Below are positions 13,929 to 22,463 of a DNA stretch of 23,236 nt, in pieces. Location: positions 1 through 23,236 of the forward strand of contig NZ_CALIMQ010000251.1 of the NCBI RefSeq assembly GCF_938045535.1. The letters run 5' to 3'. The stretch comes from an uncultured Campylobacter sp. (GTDB lineage Bacteria > Campylobacterota > Campylobacteria > Campylobacterales > Campylobacteraceae). Both the position numbers and the translations under genes were made by a program. The notes beneath the pieces are model-generated. The model did no database searches. It was not told where the DNA came from and saw only the letters and a list, made by a program, of their open reading frames with translations. Position 1 is the first letter of the stretch; every line of letters starts with the position of its first letter.

Positions 13929-15100
13929 TTTTCCTCTCCGAATTTTATGTAGTTAAAGATATTTACGATGTTGATTAGCACCAAAATTATGCTTGCCGCT
14001 TGCAAGATAACCGCGGGCGTTAGCGCTCCGAAGCTCGCGCACGCAAGCGCTAAGACGTTCGGCACGCAAGCTGCGTAGGCGATCTTTTTGATTATCATAT
14101 CCTCAAGCATAGGGATTTTGCGCTTGCCGACGAAGGGCGAGACGTAGTGATACCAGATGAGAAAGGGCGCGATTTTATAAAGGTGCGCGACGATGAAGGC
14201 GAATAAAAAGCCGTATAGCAGCCCAAATGCCGCCAAATCTGTGCGACCTGCAAGCCAAAATGCGCCGCTAAATCCCAAAGCCGCCAGCGAGATATAGACG
14301 TTTAAATTCCAATAATCTATCGCTTTTCGCACTCGCCTGGCTAGGATATAGATCGCCTGAGCCGCAAAGCTCGCAAGCGCGGCAAAGGCGATGAAAATTC
14401 CAAAATCTTTTAGCAAAAACGGTCCCGCGAGCAGATACAGCGCCAGTGAAGCTTTTGCTAGTGCGAAGTTTAGATCGTGCGCCAGACTAAACATCGGCAG
14501 CAGTACGCACGCGGCACCTACGATAACGAAAAACACAAAGCCCAGCACGAAGTATATGTGATAGGATAAAATTTCTGAAAAATACACTCCGAAAATCTCC
14601 ACGCCGCTAAGCGCTAGCACGAGGGCGAAGCCAAGGCTGATCCCTACGGCCAAAAACGCAGCCGAGATCGCAAGCGCAACGGCGGGGAAGCTCCATTTGG
14701 GCGTGCCGATGAAGCTTAGCGCGTAGCAGATCGTAAAATAAAATAGGCTAAGCAGCAAAACGCCGCCGCCTGCGTGCAATAATGCGACATTTGAAAGCAG
14801 CAATCCGGCGCTTAGTAGAGCCACGCCCGCGCCGTAAGCAAAGAGATTTAAAAACGCAAATTTGACGGTGAAAAATTCCTTTTGAATGATGACCGAAGTA
14901 AGCTGATAGAGCGCCCCGATGATTATGCTGATTACGAAGCCCAGCAAAAATACGTGAAAGAAGCTCGCCGTCTGCGGCGCCTGGATCGCGCCGAAATCGG
15001 CCTTTAAAAAGCTTGCCGCGCTTAGCAGCAAAAAGATAAAGCCGCAGATGAAATAGCCGCCTACGATGCGAAACGGCGGCGAAAAGGTCGTGATATTCAT
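13925..15100 (-). CDS. polytopic membrane protein, distant heme-copper oxidase subunit I-like
   Basis: A 391-residue very hydrophobic protein with about eleven or twelve predicted transmembrane segments. FFHVFLLGFVISIIIGALYQLTSV (47-70), with His49 in a helix followed by GALYQL, resembles oxidase-like membrane proteins related to heme-copper oxidase subunit I and NnrS. Further membrane histidines are His181 (SYHIYFVLGF), His208 (LAHDLNF), His306 and His318 (VAHLYKIAPFLIWYHY). These could bind heme or metal, but the full catalytic ligand set of a terminal oxidase cannot be confirmed. It is second in a three-gene minus-strand unit between the DUF2249-like gene and the DUF59 gene. The family name is my best guess and the function is unknown. 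Confidence 0.6.
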   Translation of the reverse strand: MNITTFSPPFRIVGGYFICGFIFLLLSAASFLKADFGAIQAPQTASFFHVFLLGFVISIIIGALYQLTSVIIQKEFFTVKFAFLNLFAYGAGVALLSAGLLLSNVALLHAGGGVLLLSLFYFTICYALSFIGTPKWSFPAVALAISAAFLAVGISLGFALVLALSGVEIFGVYFSEILSYHIYFVLGFVFFVIVGAACVLLPMFSLAHDLNFALAKASLALYLLAGPFLLKDFGIFIAFAALASFAAQAIYILARRVRKAIDYWNLNVYISLAALGFSGAFWLAGRTDLAAFGLLYGFLFAFIVAHLYKIAPFLIWYHYVSPFVGKRKIPMLEDMIIKKIAYAACVPNVLALACASFGALTPAVILQAASIILVLINIVNIFNYIKFGEEK

Positions 15101-15117
15101 CTAAATTTTAAAATCCT

Positions 15118-15462
15118 TTAGCCGTGGCACTTCGCGTCTGTATCGAAGCCCTCATTGACCGCGCCGGGTTTTAGGCTGATGGTGAGCTTGACCGCATCGC
15201 CGTCTAGATCTTCGCGTGCTATGTCAAATTTAGACTCGATTTTTGGAATCAGCCCCATCGGGAATTTATGATTGACCATGACGACCTTTTTGGTTTCGTC
15301 TTTTACGAAATTTAACGCCACCAATGCATTTACCATAGGCTCTGGCGGAACGCATTTGCGCGAATCAAAGCCGATGTATTCCACGCCGCCCTGCGATTTT
15401 TTATAAAATTTCACCGTAGCGCCCGCCGCGTCAAACTCCTGCCAATCTGTGAAAAAATCCAT
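15118..15462 (-). CDS. DUF2249-like small protein
   Basis: A 114-residue soluble protein. The middle segment (about 30-80) reads FDSRKCVPPEPMVNALVALN and continues with KKVVMVNHKFPMGLIPKIES. This follows the DUF2249 pattern (D.R...PPEPM, then a strand with V.NH..P..L.P), a TusA-like fold often found with iron-sulfur or nitrogen-oxide genes. The Cys in RKC and the Cys near the C-terminus (KCHG) are possible ligands or redox residues. The start has AAAGGATCAAGT upstream. The membrane protein gene follows after 17 bp, with AAAGGA overlapping the stop. The assignment is by motif recall. Confidence 0.65.
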   Translation of the reverse strand: MDFFTDWQEFDAAGATVKFYKKSQGGVEYIGFDSRKCVPPEPMVNALVALNFVKDETKKVVMVNHKFPMGLIPKIESKFDIAREDLDGDAVKLTISLKPGAVNEGFDTDAKCHG

Positions 15463-15490
15463 ACTTGATCCTTTTTTAAAATTTCGCGCG

Positions 15491-15496
15491 ATTATA
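15491..15496 (-). promoter_or_regulatory. -10 box for the DUF2249/oxidase-like/DUF59 unit
   Basis: A perfect TATAAT on the minus strand lies 28 bases before the ATG at 15462, in the 144-bp divergent region shared with polA. The start would be near 15484, giving a short leader. No good -35 is present at the right distance. I found no convincing FNR or nitrosative-stress operator nearby. Confidence 0.55.
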
Positions 15497-15606
15497 TAGT
15501 AAATTTTAAAATTTTGAAATGAGGCAGGTCAAGTCCTATTCGGAATTTGTAAATTTAGCCGAATTTTAATACACTACGCGTTAAAATTCTAAATCCGAGG
15601 ACCATT

Positions 15607-18423
15607 ATGCAGACCATCACGATCATTGATACGTTCGGCTTTTTTTTCAGGCTCTACTACGCTATGAGCGGGCTTAAGACCAAAGACGGCAAACCCAGCG
15701 GTATGGTGAGTGGATTTGCGAGCTTCATCGCAAATCTTTCGAAGGAATTTAAGAGCGATTATATAATTTTCGCTCTGGATAGCAAGGGCAAGACCTTTCG
15801 CTCGGATATCGATCCGAACTACAAAACCAACCGCCAAGCCCCGCCGCCCGCGCTTTTGCAGCAGCTACCGGTCTGCATCGAGATGATCGAAAAGATGGGG
15901 CTTTACTCGCTTGGACGCGAGGGCTACGAAGCGGACGATCTCATCGCAAGCGTCGTTAAAAAGCATGGCACCACGCATAAAATCAACATCGTTACCTCCG
16001 ACAAAGACCTCTATCAGCTCATCGGCGAAAACGTTAAAATTTACAGCCACGGCAAAAAGATGCTTTACGGAAGGGAGGAGTGCTTGCAGCGCTACGGCGT
16101 CTATCCCGAGCAGATCGTGGATTTTTTGGCGATCTGCGGCGACAGCGCCGATAATATCCCGGGCGTGTGGGGCATCGGCGACAAGGGGGCGAAGAAGCTT
16201 TTAGACGAATGGGGCTCGCTCGATGGGATCTATTCAAATTTAGACCGCCTGCCGCAAAACAAACAGCGCGAGTATCTGATAGAAGGGAAGCAGAGCGCCT
16301 ACATAAGCAAGCGCCTGGCTACGCTTTACGACGAGCTGGAAATCCCGCCTTTGGAGGATGCAAAATTTCCGCAGCAAAATCCGCTTTTTAAAATCCGCGA
16401 AATTTTAAAAGATTATGCGCTAAATAGGCTTCTTTCGGCGCTAAACCTGCAGGAGCAAAACGGACTTGATCTTTGGGGCGAGGGCAAAGGCGCAAGCGCA
16501 AAAAGCTCCGTTTTGGGCGCGGGCGGCAAAGGCTCCGCCGCAGAGCCGTCTCGCGGCGGCTCTATTTTGGACGCTGCCGTAGGGGGGCTAGACGGGCAAA
16601 ATTCTATCCCTAGCGGCTCCGCTTGCGGCGGGCAAAGCTGCGAGCGCGCTTTTAAAACGCCCTTTGAGCCTATTTGTATCACTGATGCAGCGGAGCTTGC
16701 GAGGCTGTGCGAGAGCGTCAGCGCCGAGACCTTGGTGAGCTTCGATACAGAAGCCACTAGCGTCGATAGCAAGAGCGCCAAGATCGTGGGCTTTTCGTTT
16801 GCGTTTAATGAGGAGCGCGCCTACTACGTCCCGCTCGCGCATAGCTATTTGGGCGCTCCGGCTCAAATCTCTTCGGACGCCGCAAAAGCCGCGATCGGCT
16901 CGCTATTTCGCGGATATGTCGTGGGGCAAAATTTAAAATACGATTTTGAGATCGTGAAAAATAATTTTAATATCGAGCCGCCTGCGCGCTTTGCCGATAC
17001 GATGGTGCTAGCGTGGCTGCTCGATCCCGCAAACGCCGTGGGGATGGACTCTATCTCGCCGCGGTATCTGGGGTATGAGACTGTGCATTTCGGCGACGTC
17101 GTTAAAAAGGGCGAGACCTTCGCCTCCGTGGAGCTGGACGCCGCTACGATCTATGCGAGCGAGGATGCGTGGGTGACGCTGAGGCTGTATTTTAAACTCA
17201 AACAGCTGCTCGAACCCGCGCTTTTTAAGCTCGCGCAAGAGCTTGAGTTCCCGTTCGTGCGGGTGCTTTGGCAGATGCAAAGATGCGGTATCAAGATCGA
17301 CGCGGAGATGATAAAGCGCCTTATTGCGCGCAACGAAAAGTCCCTGCGAGCGCTCACGGATGAAATTTATGAGCTTTGCGGCGAGCAGTTTAACATCAAC
17401 TCTCCCGCTCAGCTCGGCGCCGTGCTTTTCGAGCGGCTTGGGCTACCTGCCGCAAAGCGCACGAAGACGGGCTATAGCACCGACGAAAGCGTGCTGAAGG
17501 ATCTTACGGCGCTACATCCCGCGGTGGGTAAAATTTTAGACTACCGCGAGCTGTTTAAGCTGCAAAGCACCTACTGCGAGCCGCTGCTACAGCTTGCGTT
17601 AGCCGATGCGCAAAACCGCGTCAGATCGAATTTCTTACAGACCGGCACGGCTACCGGGCGGCTAGCGAGCAAAAATCCGAACCTGCAAAATATCCCCGCG
17701 CGCGGCACGTTTGCGAAGGATGTGCGGGATTGCTTTCTAGCAGAGGGGGGCTACTCGCTGATCTCGCTTGATTACTCGCAGATCGAGCTGCGCCTGCTCG
17801 CGCACTTTTCGCGCGATCCTGCGCTTTTGGCGGCGTTTAGGGCGGATGAGGACATTCATGCGCGCACGGCGATCAGTATTTTCGGCGACGCGCAGCCCGC
17901 GCACCGCACGATCGCAAAGAGTATAAATTTCGGCCTTATTTACGGCATGGGCGCGGGCAAACTAAGCGACAGCCTAGGCATCGCGCGCGCCGAGGCGAAG
18001 GGCTATATCGAGCGCTATTTCGCGGCGTTTTCCACGATTAAAGAGTTTTTGCAAAGCATAAAATCGGACGCGAAAGCGGACGGCTACGTAAGCACGCTTT
18101 TTGGGCGCAGGCGCTACTTCGATTTCGCAAATGCGCGCAACAACATGGTCTATGCGAGCTACGAGCGCGAGGCGGTGAATACGAAATTTCAAGGCTCCGC
18201 CGCCGACATCATAAAAAAGGCGATGGTTGAGATTTCGCCGCTACTAAACGACGAAGCGCGGCTGATATTGCAGATCCACGATGAGCTGATCTTCGAGGTG
18301 CGGGACGATTTGGCGCAGAGCTTCGGCGAGCGCGCGCAAGAGATAATGCAAAGTGCGGCGAGCCTGAACGTGCCCTTAAAGACGAGCTTAAACATCGCCA
18401 AGCGCTGGGGCGAGCTGAAGTAG
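15607..18423 (+). CDS. polA: DNA polymerase I
   Basis: A 938-residue repair and Okazaki-fragment polymerase. The 5'-nuclease domain (1-288) has YEADDLIAS, VTSDKDLYQL and GDSADNIPGVWGIG. The 3'-5' exonuclease residues are all kept: Asp380 and Glu382 (FDTEATS), Asp446 (NLKYDFE), Tyr516 and Asp520 (YASED), so proofreading is expected. Polymerase motif A (Asp722 in LDYSQIE), motif B (RTIAKSINFGLIYG, about 767-780) and motif C (Asp892 in QIHDE) are intact. Between the nuclease and exonuclease domains is a linker of about 60 residues (about 290-352) rich in Gly, Ala and Ser, which I do not expect in the family. The start follows CCGAGGACC. No strong terminator follows. Confidence 0.97.
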   Translation: MQTITIIDTFGFFFRLYYAMSGLKTKDGKPSGMVSGFASFIANLSKEFKSDYIIFALDSKGKTFRSDIDPNYKTNRQAPPPALLQQLPVCIEMIEKMGLYSLGREGYEADDLIASVVKKHGTTHKINIVTSDKDLYQLIGENVKIYSHGKKMLYGREECLQRYGVYPEQIVDFLAICGDSADNIPGVWGIGDKGAKKLLDEWGSLDGIYSNLDRLPQNKQREYLIEGKQSAYISKRLATLYDELEIPPLEDAKFPQQNPLFKIREILKDYALNRLLSALNLQEQNGLDLWGEGKGASAKSSVLGAGGKGSAAEPSRGGSILDAAVGGLDGQNSIPSGSACGGQSCERAFKTPFEPICITDAAELARLCESVSAETLVSFDTEATSVDSKSAKIVGFSFAFNEERAYYVPLAHSYLGAPAQISSDAAKAAIGSLFRGYVVGQNLKYDFEIVKNNFNIEPPARFADTMVLAWLLDPANAVGMDSISPRYLGYETVHFGDVVKKGETFASVELDAATIYASEDAWVTLRLYFKLKQLLEPALFKLAQELEFPFVRVLWQMQRCGIKIDAEMIKRLIARNEKSLRALTDEIYELCGEQFNINSPAQLGAVLFERLGLPAAKRTKTGYSTDESVLKDLTALHPAVGKILDYRELFKLQSTYCEPLLQLALADAQNRVRSNFLQTGTATGRLASKNPNLQNIPARGTFAKDVRDCFLAEGGYSLISLDYSQIELRLLAHFSRDPALLAAFRADEDIHARTAISIFGDAQPAHRTIAKSINFGLIYGMGAGKLSDSLGIARAEAKGYIERYFAAFSTIKEFLQSIKSDAKADGYVSTLFGRRRYFDFANARNNMVYASYEREAVNTKFQGSAADIIKKAMVEISPLLNDEARLILQIHDELIFEVRDDLAQSFGERAQEIMQSAASLNVPLKTSLNIAKRWGELK

Positions 18424-18885
18424 CTCCGCTAAATTTAAAGTGCGGCTAAAATTTAAGCGGAATTTAAACGGCGCGCAGAATTTTAAATTTTGAGCAGGAC
18501 GGAGTCTAAATTTGCTCGTTTGATAAATTTGATTGCTCTAAATTTAGACCGAGCAGTTGGCGTGGTGCGGCACAGATCCGCCGCCGTCTTTAAAATTTGA
18601 TTAAATTTAAGCTCTCCGCTTAGCAATATCAAACGGCGGTTAGATAGATTTATCCGAATTAAATTTAAACAATGTGTTTTAGCAAGAGGTCTGGATAAAT
18701 TTTGCCGTGCGTATAAATTAAAATTTCATTTCAGCGGCGTAGTGGCGGAATTTTTAAATTTAAATTTTACGCAAAGCCGCGCGCTTCGTAAAATTTAACG
18801 AGTGAAAATTCATACAAAATTTAGCCCGCGAGAAAATGGACATAGGTTTTGCAAAAAGAGATTTTTGTAAGATGAGATGATCGGC

Positions 18886-18907
18886 GGCGGGTCTTTTTAA
18901 ACCCGCC
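18886..18907. repeat. GC-rich hairpin in the polA downstream gap
   Basis: GGCGGGT (18886-18892) and ACCCGCC (18901-18907) form a perfect 7-bp stem with the 8-nt loop CTTTTTAA. There is no T run after it on either strand, so it is not a classical terminator, but it could block transcription from either side or be part of a small RNA. Confidence 0.5.
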
Positions 18908-18934
18908 CTGCGCGCCAGTTTGTAAAGACCGCTC

Positions 18935-18964
18935 CCTTATAGCCTCACGAGCGAAGCTATAAGG
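18935..18964. repeat. inverted repeat CCTTATAGC / GCTATAAGG
   Basis: A perfect 9-bp inverted repeat (18935-18943 and 18956-18964) with a 12-nt loop, 27 bp from the preceding hairpin. It lies about 95 bp past the end of the minus-strand lyase gene and could be its 3' end structure. No T run follows on either strand. Confidence 0.5.
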
Positions 18965-19059
18965 ATTTCGGATTAAATTTTGGCATGAATTCTACCCGCC
19001 CGCGTAAATTTTACAAGCCTGCGTAGAAATTCCGCGAGCTTGCGCAAATTTCGCGCCGC

Positions 19060-20196
19060 CTATTTTTTAGATTTTTCTAGCGCGGCGGTAAGGTCGGCTA
19101 TGAGATCGTCAGCGTTTTCGATGCCTATGGCTAGGCGCAGCAAATTTTGACTGATGCCGATGCGCTCTTGCAGCTCGCGCGGATAGCTCTCGTGCGTCAT
19201 CGACGCGGGGTGGCAGATCAAGCTCTCTACGCCGCCCAGGCTCACGGCTAGATCAAATAGCTCAAGGCTGCGCGCAAAGGTTTTATAGTCGTATTGCGGC
19301 TTAAGCACCAGTGAGATGACCGCTCCGATGCCGCTAGCTTGGCGATTTTGTATCTCTTTTTCGTTAGCCGAATGCGAGCCTGCAAAATTTACCGCCTCTA
19401 CCGCAGGATTGCTGCGTAAAAATTCTATTATCTTTAGCGTATTTTCACTCTGGCGGTCGAAGCGCACGCTTAGCGTTTTAAGCCCACGTATGAGCGAATA
19501 CGCGTCGGTAGGCGATAGCGTCGCGCCCAGAGTGTTTTTCATAAACTGAATTCTTGCGGCAAGCTCATCGTCGTTCGTCGTAACAATGCCGGCGATCAGA
19601 TCGGCATGCCCGCCTATGTATTTGGTCGCGCTATAAACTACGACGTCTGCGCCGTGCTCTAGCGGGCGCTGATAATATGGGGTTAAGAAGGTATTATCCA
19701 TCACCACAAGCGCGCCGTTTTTATGCGCGAGCTCGCTGATACGCTCAATGTCGGTTACGCGCAAAAGCGGATTTGAGGGCGTTTCGATGAAGACCATTTT
19801 AACATCGCTTGGAATTTCGGTGATCAAATTTAGATCGTCCACCAAGTCGTAATTGATCCCTTGATTTTTAAAAATCCTGCTTACGTAGCGATAGGTACCG
19901 CCGTAGACGTTGTTATTTAACAGCACGCGATCTCCGCTTTTAAGCAGCGCAAATGCAGCGCTCGTAGCCGCCATGCCCGAGGCTAGCGCGAAGGCGTATT
20001 TGCTGCCTTCAAATTTTGCAAAAAGCTCTTCAAAGGCGTTGCGCGTAGGATTTGCGCCGCGCGAATAGGCGTATTTGCCGAAATCATCCAGGCTTTCTTG
20101 CACGAAGGTGCTGGCTAGATATATCGGCGGAATCACCGCGTTGTGGGGGTTGGACTTAGCCTCTATGCCCTTTACGATTAGGGTATCTATTTTCAT
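19060..20196 (-). CDS. PLP-dependent cystathionine lyase/synthase (Cys/Met metabolism family)
   Basis: A 378-residue cytosolic enzyme of the Cys/Met PLP family. Lys192 in VVYSATKYIGGHADLI carries PLP; Tyr44 and Arg46 (YAYSRGANPTR), the YGGTYRY segment (98-104), Asp167 (VVMDNTFLTPY) and SLGGVESLICHPASMTH near the C-terminus are family signatures. Members act as cystathionine gamma-synthase (MetB), beta-lyase (MetC) or gamma-lyase, and sequence alone does not separate them here. It is the last gene of the transporter operon, 25 bp after the ATPase gene with its own AAGGAG site. The context of a cystine-type importer favours a C-S lyase or transsulfuration role. C. jejuni also encodes MetB/MetC-type enzymes. 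Confidence 0.88.
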   Translation of the reverse strand: MKIDTLIVKGIEAKSNPHNAVIPPIYLASTFVQESLDDFGKYAYSRGANPTRNAFEELFAKFEGSKYAFALASGMAATSAAFALLKSGDRVLLNNNVYGGTYRYVSRIFKNQGINYDLVDDLNLITEIPSDVKMVFIETPSNPLLRVTDIERISELAHKNGALVVMDNTFLTPYYQRPLEHGADVVVYSATKYIGGHADLIAGIVTTNDDELAARIQFMKNTLGATLSPTDAYSLIRGLKTLSVRFDRQSENTLKIIEFLRSNPAVEAVNFAGSHSANEKEIQNRQASGIGAVISLVLKPQYDYKTFARSLELFDLAVSLGGVESLICHPASMTHESYPRELQERIGISQNLLRLAIGIENADDLIADLTAALEKSKK

Positions 20197-20221
20197 CTTT
20201 TCTCCTTAAAATTTAATGGAT

Positions 20222-20956
20222 TTAAAAGCTCATCGCTCCGATAAATTTAGCTATGCGCTCATCGCTGCTACCGAAGAATTCCTCTGCGTCGCCGTCGAAT
20301 GCGATAACTCCGCCGTCTAAGAATAAAATTCTATCTGCGATCTTGCGCGCAAAGCCCATATTGTGCGTGACGATGATAAGCGAGCGATCCTCTGCGGCAA
20401 GCTCGGCGATAGTCTTTAGCACCTGTGCCTCAAGCTCGGGATCAAGCGCGCTCGTAGGCTCATCCAGCAGCAAAAACTCAGGCTGCATCGCAAGAGCCCG
20501 CGCGATCGCCACGCGCTGGCTCTGACCGCCGGAGAGGCGAGCCGGATACGCGCCAGCTTTATCCGCCATACCGACTTTTTTTAGCAGCGTCATTGCATTT
20601 GCCTCGGCAAGCTCGCGTGGCTGCTTTAGCACGTGCACGGGTGCTTCGATGACGTTTTGCAAGACGTTGAGGTGCGGAAAGAGATTGAAGCTTTGAAAAA
20701 CCATGCCCGTATGCGCGCGGAATGGATGATATTCGCTTGTTTTATGCTGAGCGTCGAAATTTATCTTAAACTCGCCTAGCTGTAGCTCGCCGCCGCTTGG
20801 AATTTCGAGCAGATTTATGCAGCGCAGCATCGTGGATTTGCCGGAGCCAGAGCTTCCTAAAATCACTGTCGTTTGCCCGTCGCGAAATTCTAAGCTTAGC
20901 CCATTTAGCACGACATGATCGCCGAAGCGCTTAGTTAAGTTCGTAAATTTTATCAT
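20222..20956 (-). CDS. amino acid ABC transporter ATPase (TcyC/GlnQ type)
   Basis: Cytoplasmic ATPase of a polar amino acid importer. Counting from the ATG chosen here, it has 244 residues. Walker A is GSSGSGKST (34-42), the Q-loop MVFQSFNLFPHLNVLQNV is near 86-103, the signature LSGGQSQRVAIARAL is near 142-156, and Walker B with the D-loop is LLLDEPTSALD. A GTG three bases upstream could also start the protein; the ATG at 20956 is preferred because it overlaps the permease stop as TGATG, a usual coupling signal. It lies between the permease gene and the PLP enzyme gene. Substrate is inferred from neighbours to be cystine or a related amino acid. Confidence 0.93.
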   Translation of the reverse strand: MIKFTNLTKRFGDHVVLNGLSLEFRDGQTTVILGSSGSGKSTMLRCINLLEIPSGGELQLGEFKINFDAQHKTSEYHPFRAHTGMVFQSFNLFPHLNVLQNVIEAPVHVLKQPRELAEANAMTLLKKVGMADKAGAYPARLSGGQSQRVAIARALAMQPEFLLLDEPTSALDPELEAQVLKTIAELAAEDRSLIIVTHNMGFARKIADRILFLDGGVIAFDGDAEEFFGSSDERIAKFIGAMSF

Positions 20957-21624
20957 CACACGAACCTTGAAAATCGTCGCTCTAGCTTGGATTGTAAGAA
21001 CGTAAGAAGGGTGCAGACCGCTAGATAAAATAGCGCCGCCAGCACGTATAACGTGAGCGGATCGAATGCCCGCGCAGCAATACGTTGAGCGACCATAAAC
21101 ATATCGACCATCGTAATCGAGGCTACGAGCGAAGTGTCTTTAAGCGTAGAGATAAATATATTTGATAGCGGCGGCAGCGATATGCGAGCGGCTTGCGGAG
21201 CGATAATGCGGCGCAGAATTTGAGCGTAGCTCATGCCTAGCGAGGTAGCCGCCTCCCATTGCCCCTTTGGCACCGATAGGATCGCAGCTCGCACCGCCTC
21301 TGAAGCGTAAGCGCCGATATTTAGGCTAAAGGTAATGATCGCAGCAGCCCAAACATCAAGTGTGATCCCAACGATTGGAAGTCCGAAATAGACGATAAAA
21401 AGCTGCACCAAAAGCGGAGTGCCGCGAAAAATCCAAATATAAATTTCGCTTAGCTGCTTTAAAATTTTAAAATTTGCGATGCGTGCGACCGCCGTCAGCA
21501 CCGCAAGCACGAGCCCAAGCAGAAATGAGATTATCGTAAGCGGGATCGTAACTTGCAGCAGGGCTAGCGCCATCGGCTCTAGCGAGCTGCTAACAAGCTC
21601 TAGAATTCTGCTTGTTTCGTTCAT
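20956..21624 (-). CDS. amino acid ABC transporter permease (TcyB/GlnP type)
   Basis: A 222-residue inner-membrane permease of the polar amino acid (HisM/GlnP) class with about five transmembrane helices. IWIFRGTPLLVQLFIVYFGLP (about 67-87) is a hallmark of this permease class. The EAA coupling loop is near 125-145 (EAATSLGMSYAQILRRIIAPQA). The start ATG overlaps the stop of the upstream binding protein gene by 4 bp (ATGA), and the end overlaps the ATPase start. It likely works as a homodimer because only one permease gene is present. Confidence 0.93.
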   Translation of the reverse strand: MNETSRILELVSSSLEPMALALLQVTIPLTIISFLLGLVLAVLTAVARIANFKILKQLSEIYIWIFRGTPLLVQLFIVYFGLPIVGITLDVWAAAIITFSLNIGAYASEAVRAAILSVPKGQWEAATSLGMSYAQILRRIIAPQAARISLPPLSNIFISTLKDTSLVASITMVDMFMVAQRIAARAFDPLTLYVLAALFYLAVCTLLTFLQSKLERRFSRFV

Positions 21625-22370
21625 TCACTCACATCTTTGCCGAAATATTTAAGCGAAATTTCTTTTAGCTTGCCCTCGGCTTTGAGTTCGTTTAAGGCTT
21701 TGCTGATTTGATCTGCGAGCTCTTTATTGCCCTTCTGCACGATTGCAGCGCTATAATCGACATCTTTTAGCTTTGCGGCGATCTTAATCGGAGCGTCCGG
21801 GCGCTGCTTTAAAAAGTCGTAAAATACGGTATTATCGCGCACGACGGTATCTACGCGGCGAGCGATCAGCAGCTCCATACTTTTGGCGAAACTATCGACA
21901 GTTACGTTTTGCGCGCCGTATTTTTTAGCGACTTGTGCCCAGTTGCTGGTAGCGGAGTCTGCATTTTTTTTGCCTTTTAAATCCTCGAAGCTTTTAATGT
22001 CGTTGTTATCTTTATGCACGATGATAGCTCCGTAAACGACGGTGTAGGGCACTGAATATTCATATTTTTTCTTGCGCTCATCAGTAATGCTTACTTGATT
22101 AAACACAGCGTCTGCCTTGCCTGCATCAAATGCTGCAAGCATCGCATCCCAAGGCGCGGTTAGAAATTCTATTTTTAGACCAAGTTTTTCGGCGACTGCG
22201 CGCGCGACATCTACGTCGTATCCTACGAGCTCATTTTTGTCGTTATAATACGAAAATGGCGAAAAGGTGCCTTCAGTAGCTACTTTAAGCGTACCTTCGC
22301 GTAGCGTTTTGGAGTTTGCGACGCATATTAAAAGCGCGCACGCAAGCAAAGTTTTTATTAAATTTTTCAT
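21621..22370 (-). CDS. periplasmic amino acid-binding protein, copy 2 (cystine type)
   Basis: A 249-residue SBP family 3 protein. A signal peptide (about 1-20, cleavage near ANS-K) precedes REGTLKVATEGTFSPFSYYN, the opening of cystine-binding (FliY/TcyA-like) proteins. PWDAMLAAFDAGKADAVFNQVSIT and RKKKYEYSVPYTVVYG follow as expected. The short LLAC near residue 8 is too close to the start for a likely lipobox. GGAGGAATT precedes the ATG. It is a paralogue of the next gene upstream and is directly coupled to the permease gene. The cystine assignment rests on family resemblance and the downstream lyase; glutamate or another amino acid cannot be excluded. Confidence 0.88.
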   Translation of the reverse strand: MKNLIKTLLACALLICVANSKTLREGTLKVATEGTFSPFSYYNDKNELVGYDVDVARAVAEKLGLKIEFLTAPWDAMLAAFDAGKADAVFNQVSITDERKKKYEYSVPYTVVYGAIIVHKDNNDIKSFEDLKGKKNADSATSNWAQVAKKYGAQNVTVDSFAKSMELLIARRVDTVVRDNTVFYDFLKQRPDAPIKIAAKLKDVDYSAAIVQKGNKELADQISKALNELKAEGKLKEISLKYFGKDVSE

Positions 22371-22463
22371 AATTCCTCCAAAATTTTATGAGCGAAATTT
22401 AAAATGCGAAATTCCGCCCAACCAAGTTTAAAATTCCACGCTTCAACTAAGCGGTTGTAGAAT

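Larger units (their letters stand above)
18424..19059. other. gene-poor region after polA
   Basis: About 636 bp between convergent genes with no coding sequence or RNA gene that I can support. It alternates AAATTT-rich and GC-rich patches like the 12796-13622 gap and shares ATCAAACGGCGGT (18628-18640) with it; an inverted CGTTTGAT lies at 18517-18524. Two strong hairpins at its right part are listed separately. The imperfect inverted repeat CCGCT(A)AATTT around 18426-18460 may help end polA transcripts, but it has no T run. Confidence 0.5.

Noticed and set aside
16582..16587. Run of six Gs in polA as a phase-variable tract
   Set aside because: Shorter than the runs of eight or more known to vary in Campylobacter, and in an essential-type gene.
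16413..16866. Minus-strand open frames over the PolA linker
   Set aside because: They arise from the GC-rich low-complexity linker; polA is intact in the sense direction.
22315..22350. Lipobox LLAC in binding protein copy 2
   Set aside because: The Cys is only 11 residues from the start with too short a hydrophobic stretch; a normal secreted signal peptide fits better.
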